A stretch of DNA of 40,054 nt from Candidatus Liminaster caballi. GTDB taxonomy: Bacteria; Bacteroidota; Bacteroidia; Bacteroidales; UBA3663. The stretch is taken from assembly GCA_018065085.1 (NCBI GenBank), contig JAGHUA010000066.1, positions 1 through 40,054 on the forward strand, read 5' to 3'. Both the position numbers and the translations under genes were made by a program. Under the pieces are notes generated by a model that had not been told where the DNA came from, made no database searches, and was given only the letters and a program-made list of their open reading frames with translations. Of the stretch, positions 24,453-33,300 are shown piece after piece; the first letter of the stretch is position 1, and each line of letters starts with the position of its first letter.

Positions 24453-25448
24453 TTAATGAAAACCGATGGCAACAGGTTTGCGGCCTTTATCCATCGGAGA
24501 AAACTCGCTACGCACACGTTCGTATTCTCTCAAATCTCGCTGTGATACAGACGGGGACTTATGCTTGATGGCTTCTTCCAACTGCATCTGGGTAATAAGC
24601 TTGTAAGGCTTATCCTTCTGCGCAATACTTTCGTTAAACATTTTTCTCGACGCAAGCTTCACAATATAGCTGATGTCAGAGCAATTGTAGCCAGATGTCA
24701 TTTCTGCCAACTTCTCATAATCAACATCTTCGGATGTAGGCAGCTTAGATAGAGAAAGTCTGAACAGGCTCTCACGTGATGCCTTGTCTGGCATGTCGAT
24801 GTAGATAAGCTCGTCAATACGACCAGTGCGCAGAGCTGCCTTGTCGATGCTCTCAGGGTGATTGGTAGCGGCAATGATGTAGATGCCCTTTTCAGAAGCA
24901 TTGTTCATCATGCACAGGAACTCATTCACCTCGTTGTTCTGATTATGATAATCCTCACCAGTTCTTGCAGGAACCATGGCATCAAATTCATCAAAGAAAA
25001 GCAGTGTCGGTGCATTACGTTCTGCCTTGCGGAACACCTCTGCAATCTTCTCCTGAGTACCATGAACCCACTTTGAGGCGATGTCATCTGGAACAACCTT
25101 CATGAAATTCACTCCAACTTCCTCGGCAACTCTCTCGGCGAAGTAGGTCTTGCCGCAGCCAGCAGGTCCATAGAACATCAGACTGGGAGGAAGAATGCCG
25201 TACGCCTGTGCGATCTCACGGTTGTTGAGGACATTGATGAAACTCTCAGTGATAAGAGATTTGAGAGCTTCCATACCAGCAACATCCTGAAATCCATGCT
25301 TCCGACTCTTCTCGGAGGCTGAACATGTCGGATCAATAGGTGCTCCTGAAGACTGCTGGTCTTTCTTGTCTTCGGAAGATGCAGTATCCGTCCTTCCGGA
25401 CTGTATCTTCCTGAGCCATTCCTTTTCTGCTGATGATGTAGGATTCAT
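24453..25448 (-). CDS. AAA+ ATPase, Vps4/FtsH/Cdc48 class
   Basis: 331 aa, cytosolic. A disordered, polar N-terminus (1-50) and then one classic AAA module: FQDVAGMEALK (53-63), Walker A GPAGCGKT (94-101), pore-loop-type KWVHG (126-130), Walker B LLFFDEFDAM (D153, E154), and the second region of homology AATNHPESIDKAALRTGRID with Arg fingers (R207, R210), ending in the helical lid with SGYNCSDI. It is intact and expected to form an ATP-driven hexameric unfoldase or remodeler. No protease domain is fused. It follows the winged-helix AAA+ gene after 201 bp, and a candidate 33-codon frame lies in that gap. Confidence 0.88.
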   Translation of the reverse strand: MNPTSSAEKEWLRKIQSGRTDTASSEDKKDQQSSGAPIDPTCSASEKSRKHGFQDVAGMEALKSLITESFINVLNNREIAQAYGILPPSLMFYGPAGCGKTYFAERVAEEVGVNFMKVVPDDIASKWVHGTQEKIAEVFRKAERNAPTLLFFDEFDAMVPARTGEDYHNQNNEVNEFLCMMNNASEKGIYIIAATNHPESIDKAALRTGRIDELIYIDMPDKASRESLFRLSLSKLPTSEDVDYEKLAEMTSGYNCSDISYIVKLASRKMFNESIAQKDKPYKLITQMQLEEAIKHKSPSVSQRDLREYERVRSEFSPMDKGRKPVAIGFH

Positions 25449-25475
25449 GTTGTTATGCTATTTTATTAGTTACAT

Positions 25476-25577
25476 TCACTTAACAATTCTTTTACAAATG
25501 CAAACAAGTTGTGGTTCAAAAGCAACTTCGTTATTAACCTCATTAATCTTGGTCAAATTGATCTTCGTTTCTTTCAT
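25476..25577 (-). CDS. Possible 33-aa protein between the two AAA+ genes
   Basis: Reads MKETKINLTKINEVNNEVAF and ends EPQLVCICKRIVK. ATG, length and amino-acid mix look plausible, and the 201-bp gap has no other content except the CTATTAAG/CGCGATG motif at about 25613-25629. No homology recognised. Confidence 0.3.
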   Translation of the reverse strand: MKETKINLTKINEVNNEVAFEPQLVCICKRIVK

Positions 25578-25649
25578 CTTAAAATATTGGTATGTCAAAC
25601 TACTAATGCGTTTCTATTAAGGACGCGATGTTTTTAGTGGAACTATCAG

Positions 25650-27275
25650 TTAGGCGCTCTTTTTGTTGATATTTAATGCTTTTTTCTTTCCGAACAGTTC
25701 TTCATCACAGACTGAGATGACCTCCTTGCCCGTAAGAGTACGTCCGTACAACATGGCATCTACCATCATACGGCGAGCAACATTCTCAATCTGACCGCCA
25801 CTGAAATCATAACGAGAGGCAAGCACTTCCGCATTCTTTTCGCCAAGTTCAGGAATCATACTCAGCCAGATCTTCTTACGAACCTCGGTCGATGGTTTCT
25901 TGAACTCTATCTTATACAGGAAGCGACGTTCAAAGGCCGCATCAAGGTTATCGGTCAGATTGGTCGTAGCAACCAGAATGCCCTCGAAATTCTCCATCGC
26001 CTGAAGAATGATGTTCTGCATGGCGTTGGACATCTGCTCTACCTCTGAGTTGACATCAGTATGACGCTTGCCAAAGATGGCATCAGCTTCGTTGAAGAAC
26101 AGGATTGGTGCTACATCAGACTCTGCGAGTTTCTCGCCATAGTCTGTGAACACAGCCTGAATCCGCTTCTCGCTCTCGCCGACATATTTGTCCTTGATGC
26201 TGGAGAGGTCTACCTGGACGATTTCACGGCCAGTCTTGCGAGCCAACTGAAGCACAGTCTCAGTCTTACCTGTTCCAGGAGCACCATGAAAGATGGTACA
26301 GAACCCTGGGCGCATTCCGACCTTACGCATACGTGCCTGAATCTGAATAAAGTTATCCTGACTGAGCAGGTTGGTCAGTCGTTCTATCTGAGAGGCTTCA
26401 TCGGCATTATAGAACATCTCCTTTGCTACGATGTTCCGAGAAGGCTGCTCACTCTCATCCTTCTCACTACCTAGATATTCTTGTCCCAACAAATGCAAGA
26501 TACCATTCTTGGTAAGACAGAACTCGTCACAATCTTCATTTTTGGCTTTCACAAGGTCTTTCTTTATCAGCTCATGGGTCTTTGACTTGAACTGTCGAAT
26601 GATCCTCGTGTGGATAGAGGTAGGAATGATGTCTTCATAATCGTTTGTACAGGCATAATCCTCAGATTTATTCACCAAGCAGTTACAGATGACAAGAAGT
26701 AGTACAAGATTGTCATCCATCAGATGTTGTTCATTCACCTTCCGGCAGAAATCAATGTGCCCACAATTGGCAAACAAATTCTTGATCTGTTGTACCATAT
26801 ATGGATAACTGATGCTACTGTAGTCACAATCATACAACATACCAGCGATCATCTGCCACATGTCATCGCTTGTTGTCTCACAATAGTCATACGGAAGCAA
26901 GTCGTGATTGTTGCGTACTGCGGAAATGAGCGAGCAGCTAGCAGTGTAACGCATGTTCCACGTCGCGGCACTTCTACCGTCAGCCTCATTGAGGAAGCCT
27001 CGTTTCACAAGATCATCGATCTGACTGTGAATAGTCATAATTCGAATCGGGCTCACATCTGCATATTCAGCCAATCCCAGACAAGTCACAGTCTCGCCGG
27101 CTTTCTCAAGAATTACCGACACAATGTAACTCTGCATCATAGTAAGTCCCATGATACGCTTCAGGAATCTCCCTTCCTTTGCGATAGCATCCATCGCTTC
27201 CTTCTTAAACTCGGAGTCTTTGGTAACTTTGGCAATGGTCTCAAATGCTGAGCCTATAGTCATCTTTGCTTTCAT
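25650..27275 (-). CDS. AAA+ ATPase with winged-helix-type N-terminal region, NE Walker B
   Basis: 541 aa. Residues about 40-125 look like a helix-turn-helix/winged-helix region (MQSYIVSVILEKAG, PIRIMTIHSQIDDLVKRGFL); 130-290 is a helical, Cys-containing middle. The AAA module (300-530) has Walker A GAPGTGKT (331-338), a pore-type KYVGESEK (363-370), and Walker B ILFFNEADAIFGKR with N395 in place of the usual Asp before E396. Then ATTNLTDNLDAAFERRFL carries sensor 1 and the Arg finger. An NE Walker B is known in some bacterial AAA+ groups, so it may still hydrolyse ATP. It follows the sigma-like gene (138-bp gap with tandem repeats), suggesting that the two are linked in regulation. Confidence 0.85.
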   Translation of the reverse strand: MKAKMTIGSAFETIAKVTKDSEFKKEAMDAIAKEGRFLKRIMGLTMMQSYIVSVILEKAGETVTCLGLAEYADVSPIRIMTIHSQIDDLVKRGFLNEADGRSAATWNMRYTASCSLISAVRNNHDLLPYDYCETTSDDMWQMIAGMLYDCDYSSISYPYMVQQIKNLFANCGHIDFCRKVNEQHLMDDNLVLLLVICNCLVNKSEDYACTNDYEDIIPTSIHTRIIRQFKSKTHELIKKDLVKAKNEDCDEFCLTKNGILHLLGQEYLGSEKDESEQPSRNIVAKEMFYNADEASQIERLTNLLSQDNFIQIQARMRKVGMRPGFCTIFHGAPGTGKTETVLQLARKTGREIVQVDLSSIKDKYVGESEKRIQAVFTDYGEKLAESDVAPILFFNEADAIFGKRHTDVNSEVEQMSNAMQNIILQAMENFEGILVATTNLTDNLDAAFERRFLYKIEFKKPSTEVRKKIWLSMIPELGEKNAEVLASRYDFSGGQIENVARRMMVDAMLYGRTLTGKEVISVCDEELFGKKKALNINKKSA

Positions 27276-27306
27276 AACATGTACGTTTTATTTTGTTCTT
27301 CTAAAG

Positions 27307-27406
27307 GAGAAAGAGTGCAGAACAGAACAATTTCTACCAGTTCCGCCCTCTTTCTTCTCATGGAGTGAGGAACAGTACCATTTCCATCCTGCACCTCCCT
27401 CGAAAG
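27307..27406. repeat. Imperfect tandem repeat between sigma-like and AAA+ genes
   Basis: Two copies of a unit of about 45-50 bp. On the minus strand one reads GAGGGAGGTGCAGGATGG and onward to ACTGTTCCTCACTCC (27406 down to about 27360); the other reads GAGGGCGGAACTGGTAG onward to CTGTTCTGCACTC (27354 down to about 27310). Most positions agree. Candidate duplicated regulator site or RNA element in the 138-bp gap. Confidence 0.5.
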
Positions 27407-27413
27407 ATGAAAA

Positions 27414-28502
27414 CTATGAATTCTTCCTCCACCAGTTGCGAATGTGATCCTCCAAAACCTTGTTTGCACGGCTGAAGAGATTATCAACATTGCTGCGACG
27501 CATACCAAGACGCTCCGCAACAGATACTGGGCTCTCATGGTCAATGTAGCGAGCGGTCCAGACATCAAGCTGGTCTTCGGTCATACCGCAAACAAGAGCC
27601 TGATCCTTAACGAACTGATCCCACATAGCATGAGGATCCATGTTAGGGTACTTCAGTTGGAGGACCTCCTTAATCTCCTCATAGACACCCATATCATTGA
27701 ACTTGTTGATGGCAATGGTGAGTGCTTCATCAGAAGATGTTGTATCGAGGTTGCCCGATACGTCGCCGAGAGCGAGGCTGACAAGATTTATCGTAGTGTC
27801 CTTCTTGCCCTTCTTTGTGGCAGGACGATGCCAGATAACGAACTCGGTAGCAATCAACTGGTCCTTAAGAGCAGACTCTGCAACCTTGATGGTCTTACGG
27901 AAGGTAACCTCATCCATCTCAAACGTCTTCATGATCTTTTCGTCAGGAGTGCGCTTTACATAGATTTCTGTGAGAACATCATGCCAACAAGGTTCTGTTA
28001 CGAGGTCAATGATTGCCTTGAGTTCATCATTGTTGGCGATTGACTTTAAACGAAGAGATGTATTCAACGATGTCATTTCACGGCTCTTCTTGATGATACC
28101 CAACTTCTCAAGGTCATCATAGACAACCTGAGCTGCACCAAGAGAAACCCAGGCAAACAGGCTACAGTCTCCCTGATAACCCTTCAGGCGAGAGAATGCA
28201 CCCTCATCCCAGAATTCACGGTAGATTGTTGTTGAGAGGTCAAGAGGGTTAACTACGACATGATAGGACTTGAGCACCTGATAGGCAAGCCCTGTCACCA
28301 TGGGCTTAAGAGTCGTGAAAAAGAACTCTTGGGCTACACGCTCATAGCTCTTGTCTGGGTTTGTTACAGCATCGCGGAGGGCTAAGGACTCTTCCTTACT
28401 AAGAGGACGAGGTTTTGTCCATGCATTGTAGTTACGGATCCAGCACATCCACTCAGTTGCAGTTTTGTTCTCTGTTGCGATAGAGATAGGAAACTTCTTC
28501 AT
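27414..28502 (-). CDS. Sigma-70-family-like transcription factor
   Basis: 362 aa. Residues about 58-135 follow the sigma region 2 pattern: FFFTTLKPMVTGLAYQVLK, NPLDLSTTIYREFWD, YQGDCSLFAWVSLGAAQVVY, which fits the core-binding and -10-recognition helices. The C-terminus (about 312-358) has a region-4-type HTH: YIDHESPVSVAERLGMRRSN followed by VDNLFSRANKVLEDHIR. Between them are about 170 residues with a second HTH-like segment (TPDEKIMKTFEMDEVTFRKT), longer than in ECF sigmas, so this may be a distinct sigma-like group. It should direct RNA polymerase to a few promoters, probably in this array. Its upstream gap has several promoter-like boxes. The 455-aa gene and CHAT protease genes lie directly upstream. 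Confidence 0.72.
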   Translation of the reverse strand: MKKFPISIATENKTATEWMCWIRNYNAWTKPRPLSKEESLALRDAVTNPDKSYERVAQEFFFTTLKPMVTGLAYQVLKSYHVVVNPLDLSTTIYREFWDEGAFSRLKGYQGDCSLFAWVSLGAAQVVYDDLEKLGIIKKSREMTSLNTSLRLKSIANNDELKAIIDLVTEPCWHDVLTEIYVKRTPDEKIMKTFEMDEVTFRKTIKVAESALKDQLIATEFVIWHRPATKKGKKDTTINLVSLALGDVSGNLDTTSSDEALTIAINKFNDMGVYEEIKEVLQLKYPNMDPHAMWDQFVKDQALVCGMTEDQLDVWTARYIDHESPVSVAERLGMRRSNVDNLFSRANKVLEDHIRNWWRKNS

Positions 28503-28593
28503 AATATCACTTTTTTGACATTAGTAATGTACTATATTAGTTTTTACAAAGTAAAAACCCGCAAATTCGCGAGTAGAACTTGTATTTCTGCCG

Positions 28594-28601
28594 CAAATAT
28601 A
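28594..28601 (-). promoter_or_regulatory. Candidate -7 box for the sigma-like gene
   Basis: TATATTTG on the minus strand, 92 bp before the ATG, without a good -33 box. The repeat ATTTGCGG occurs here and again 24 bp downstream. The gap 28503-28721 also has a small GGGG-ATG-CCCC hairpin (about 28630-28640) and the inverted copy of the leader motif CATAATATCA near 28608-28623. Confidence 0.4.
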
Positions 28602-28721
28602 CGGGTAAAAAATGATATTATGATTGGTGGGGGATGCCCCTAAATGACAAACTTATAACTACCTGTTATTCATATATATAAATAATTAAGAAAATTCAAA
28701 AACAATCTTTTTTTGCCATTT

Positions 28722-30089
28722 TTAGTGGATTTTAATAGTTTTTAGCTCTGATGGAAGAGCAATTTTACTAGCATCGATGGCTAATGGAGTTGTCGAATTG
28801 GCCAAAAATGGCAAATAGTCTTCATCCAAATTTTGAAATGTCTCTGCTAATGCTGCTTCTATATCCTTATAATTCTCAGATAATCGACCACTGCGAATTG
28901 GAGCTACAGGAGTATCTGTATTACGCTTAAATAATTGGACATACATTTTCTGAGTAGTATTTTCATTATAATCGTTAAACAAAATTTTGTATGTATCAAT
29001 GAAAGCCTTGTTGTTTGCCTCAATATCTACGATAGCATTTTTTTTATTTTTTGTAACCTTCTCAATCAGAGACAATGTATAGACAACCATTGAACTTTTA
29101 CTCATCTTAACAGGATAGATATTAGTCCCATCCGCTATAAACAAGCATTTTTTATAATAGTCTTTTAGATTATAGTCTTTACTGTATTTAGCCTCCCATG
29201 GCTGAAATACAATGCTATACTTTGTTTGAGAAGCGAGTTTTTCTCTATCAATTATATTGAGAATGTTATTGATTGTTTTGTTTTTAACATTCTCAAATAG
29301 GGCCATGAAAATCAAAACTCTTTCATGTTCACTTAGAGATTCATAAGCTTGAGCATATTCTTTTTTACCTTCTTTTATAACCTTTTCGTCATCGTTTCTT
29401 AGTTTTTTAATTGCAGACGGCAAATTCTTTATATATTTTCTTCTCTCTACGTATGCCACATTTCCCTTTTTAATTCTTTCAGCCTCCTTCACTGCGTCAT
29501 CTCCTAACATCGTTAACGGATGGCCAGAATCTAATGCCCTGAACGAAGGACCAGCTTTCATCCCAGCATTAATTCTTTTTATTTCATCAGCCCAAGCGTT
29601 ATGAATTGTTTCTTCATAGATACCTTTTGAAAGTTCTTCCAGTTTATTCTCTTCCATTTGAGAAAGAGCATACGGGAGGCATGCCTCAATCAATTTTTGT
29701 ACATCTATTGATAAAAATGATGCTGCAGGCTCCAAATTTTCAATATTTGTTACAGCACCTACGAAATAGTATTGTTCCATTCTGTCTGGCAGAAAAACAG
29801 GCATAATTATGTTGTTTTCTGTTCCCAGCAAGTTACTAACAAATGAGTCATTGTTTTGATAGAGATCTTCTGGAAGAACATCAATATCATATTTCATTAA
29901 CCAAGATCCTCTCATACTGCAGTTAGCGAAAGACTCCTTTACTTTACTTACTGCTGCATTCCAGTTGGCATCATTGTTGGCCTTTACATAAACTACACCA
30001 TCCTTCAATTCATTGATGGGAGAATCTGCTTTTATCAATTCAGCGAAAAACTTACTGTACAAATATACTTGGCTGATGTCTGCTATCAT
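28722..30089 (-). CDS. Unknown 455-aa protein next to the CHAT protease
   Basis: I do not recognise the family. It is soluble: no signal peptide or membrane helix. The N-terminal part (1-130) is alpha/beta with a strand-rich VVYVKANNDANW and IIMPVFLPDRMEQYYFVG. The middle (170-260) is helical and very Lys/Arg-rich (AERIKKGNVAYVERRKYIK). The C-terminal part has IVFQPWEAKYSKDY, MSKSSMVVYTLSLIEKV and a LPSELKTIKIH end. Base composition is AT-richer than the 0-15 kb genes, like the CHAT gene. It starts 5 bp after the 59-aa gene, which follows the CHAT gene. By position it is the best candidate for a CHAT substrate, effector or anti-sigma; that is inference only. Confidence 0.7.
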   Translation of the reverse strand: MIADISQVYLYSKFFAELIKADSPINELKDGVVYVKANNDANWNAAVSKVKESFANCSMRGSWLMKYDIDVLPEDLYQNNDSFVSNLLGTENNIIMPVFLPDRMEQYYFVGAVTNIENLEPAASFLSIDVQKLIEACLPYALSQMEENKLEELSKGIYEETIHNAWADEIKRINAGMKAGPSFRALDSGHPLTMLGDDAVKEAERIKKGNVAYVERRKYIKNLPSAIKKLRNDDEKVIKEGKKEYAQAYESLSEHERVLIFMALFENVKNKTINNILNIIDREKLASQTKYSIVFQPWEAKYSKDYNLKDYYKKCLFIADGTNIYPVKMSKSSMVVYTLSLIEKVTKNKKNAIVDIEANNKAFIDTYKILFNDYNENTTQKMYVQLFKRNTDTPVAPIRSGRLSENYKDIEAALAETFQNLDEDYLPFLANSTTPLAIDASKIALPSELKTIKIH

Positions 30090-30094
30090 ATTGT

Positions 30095-30274
30095 TTAATC
30101 TTTTATTTGCCGATTGTCAGCTTGCATACATCGCAATCCGGCTGCGGCAAGGTTCATTATATGTCTATCTCTTTCTGATTCCTTTAGATGATCCAACACC
30201 ATTTGAGTCTCTTCCTCATTTGTTCTGTTCTCTAAATACTTTGCCATAATACTTTCTAAATTTTCGTTACACAT
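30095..30274 (-). CDS. 59-aa protein, anti-sigma-N-terminus-like
   Basis: MCNENLESIMAKYLENRTNE continues to ETQMVLDHLKESERDRHIMN and ends with AAAGLRCMQADNRQIKD. It resembles the short helical N-terminus of Bacteroidetes FecR/zinc-finger anti-sigma factors (a YL-x-G/N-x-T/S-x-EE helix and a following helix), but this is a weak likeness. Its stop is 5 bp before the 455-aa gene start, and it begins 84 bp after the CHAT gene stop. Spacing and length argue for a real gene. It lies between a predicted protease and a sigma-like factor, making it a good regulator candidate. Confidence 0.6.
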   Translation of the reverse strand: MCNENLESIMAKYLENRTNEEETQMVLDHLKESERDRHIMNLAAAGLRCMQADNRQIKD

Positions 30275-30358
30275 ATTTGAATTAATTATTTGTTGTAATT
30301 GAAATACACCAATATTGATGTGGAAAATCAGAAGTATCTACCTTGAATATTTGAGAAT

Positions 30359-33300
30359 TTAGTCAATCATGATAAATCCCGCCCAATAAGAAGGATGTGG
30401 ATAATTCCTTCTAATCTCGTTCTTTGCACTTTCAAATGCTTCGTGTCTGTCCAATCCATTATTGATTAAGCGCGAATAGAATTCTATCATCATGCGGCAC
30501 CCTGATTCATCATCTTCATTCCATAGCGAAAGAATAAGACTTTTAACACCAGCTTTTTTGAATGCACGTTGCAATCCGAAAACGCCATCTGACCTTACAA
30601 GTCCATCTCCAGTGTAACATGCCGATAGAACGACTAACTCCGTATTGCTTAAGTCAAGTCTTGCAATCTCTGTTGCCGTGAGGATTCCTTCGTGAGTCAT
30701 GGAATTACCATAAAGCCATCCGGTATTTCCATTCGCGAACACTATGCCGGACAAATCCATTGGATTTTGCCGTCCTTTCAAAGCTGGGAGATTCTCCACA
30801 CTATGTCTTGATTCAAAGAAACCATGTGTGGCAAAATGCAATACGCAAGGACTTTTCCCACTAATATCCACAAACGATTGAGCCGTTGCATCTTTTTCTT
30901 GCAATACATTCGACTTTGTCTTTTGTGCCAACAGCAAGAAACTTATCATCGACACTTCTTGTCTGGTTGCATTCAGTTTTAACCATGGGTGCAGCTCGGT
31001 CGCTACTCCTGAATTTGAAGCAATGCGATAACCTCTATTGTCTGTATCTCCATTACTACCTGTTCCATAATCTATGCCGCCATACAGTTGTATGCTATCT
31101 ATGGTGAATCTCGCCTTTGTGTTACGAATCTCACGGGCATGAGATAATCTGACGAATCGCCTGTATGTTTGAGAGAGATACTTATTTTCTACGTTTCCAT
31201 CCCAAAGAGACTCAACGGCTATCTTATGCAAAGAACCAATAGGGATGAAGTAAACAACTTTGTCATCATCTATTATTCCTGTATCAGCAATAGGTTTCCA
31301 TATCAGTGAATAAATCCGTTCACTATATGGCTTGTCTTGTCTGTAAATATCAGAAAGATGGAATACTTCCGTTTCTTTTTCTGTAAACTCATCGAAAACA
31401 GAACTTAATTCAGACTCAGTGCATAATTCAACATATATCGGTTCCTCCATGTCCTTTCTTACTATGAACGCACAATACTTTATGTCTTTATTTGGAAGAA
31501 CATAATTGAAGAAATCTATTACAACATCATTTTCATCGAGTAATGAGATAACATCTTCCAAGCAGAAATCCATAAAGGAGTAATGCTTCTTTATGCAGGG
31601 TTTAACGATTGAGGCAAGCTGGATATTGTTGAAATATTCATTTATATAGTAATTATTATCAATGCTTTCCTCTGGCGTGCTTCCCCAGGCAGGACGTATC
31701 TCTTCATAGTTTCGAATCTCTTTGTACAGTTCCATAGCGGACTCGCCAAGACTTTCTCTTTCCGACTCTAAAATGTTTGGCAGGATACGCTCCGACATCA
31801 ACATTAATCCCTTCGATAACAGCACAATATCGTAAGCCTTTACCTTTAAAGCCTTGCTACTTTCTCTATCAACATATAAGAAAAGTTCATCAAAGAATCG
31901 CAACTCCTTTGTCCACAGACAATCCCTATTGTCACTGTCCATAAATGGTATTCTTGATTTGACCTCGTTAACAACTATGTTTGCGGCATCAATCATGTCT
32001 TGATCACCTTTTGATATGTTGCCCAAGACATGCCAAGCCTCTCCTCTTTCTTGAAGAAGATTGCTTTTCCAATAATAATAATCAGGATTGCCATCCATCA
32101 GCAGATCTGATCCTTTTGTGAGGTAGTCAACTGCATTTCGCGCATTAGTCTTAATACATAATTGTCCCAGTTTCTGAAGTGTTTGGTATTTTAAATACCT
32201 TATTTGACATTCAAGTTCCTCACTTACGATTGATTTATTTAGAAGATCTAATGCTTCCTTATAATATAGCTCAGCTTCCTCAATTTTGTTTTCTTCTTTC
32301 AGTATTTCAGCTTTCAATGTTATTGCAAAAGCTATATAATGATCCTTCCATGTGGATTGTGTCAGGCATATCAGATAATCAACGTAGTTATGAGCCGACT
32401 TATGGCATTTTAAATGAATCAAATCTAATATGTCTGCTGTCAACTTTTCAATTTGTTTTTTCCAACTAAGACTGGTAGAAAAAGGTATGTCAAATGCAGG
32501 GTTTCTGATAGGATCAAATTCTGGATCAAAAAATAACTCGATTTCTTCATCTGGGTGATACTCTTCCCTTTCAGAAGAATCGTAGTTCATTTTATAACTA
32601 TCAATGAATGACGCAACATGATTGTATGCTTTCTCTTCTCCCCATGATTTTTTGTATGCTTCATAAAGCGGAAACAGTATGTGCTCTGTTGTTGCCTCGT
32701 CCCCTCTTGATAGAGCAAACATCGCTGGGAAAGTATATGTAACCTCTAAAATCATTGTACACACAAAATCTTTTCTTTCCAGTGCAATCATTGAGGTTGG
32801 TTCTACGGGAAATTCACGATTAATAAAATAATCAGGGATGTCCGAAATTGGGACTCCAATTGCTTGTGCTAACTTTATCAAGTCTTCTTCTGTATTCCTT
32901 CTGCTCTCGTCAAGGTCATATAATGTTTGATTATGAACTATAAAGATGAGCCTTGCTAGTTTCCTAGTTATAGCAAGATATTCTAACGTCATGTCGCAAG
33001 CTTTTCGCGAAACGGCAATGGCTTCATCATAGCACCTGAATTCTTGTCTGAAGTTCTGCATGTATGCATAACTACTTGCCAATCTCCAAAGCATCTTTAC
33101 ACTCAGGAAAGTATAGGAATCCCCCAACGCTTCTACTAACCGATATGCAATCTTGTCGCACAGAAGACCAAATTCGGGTTCCATCCAATCACTGAAGGAA
33201 TCTGACTTATTTCGCAAATGTGCTATTATTCTAACGATATTTTCTTCATCATGAACATTGCCTACTTCCCTTGACTTCTCAATCCTATTTTTAATCGTGT

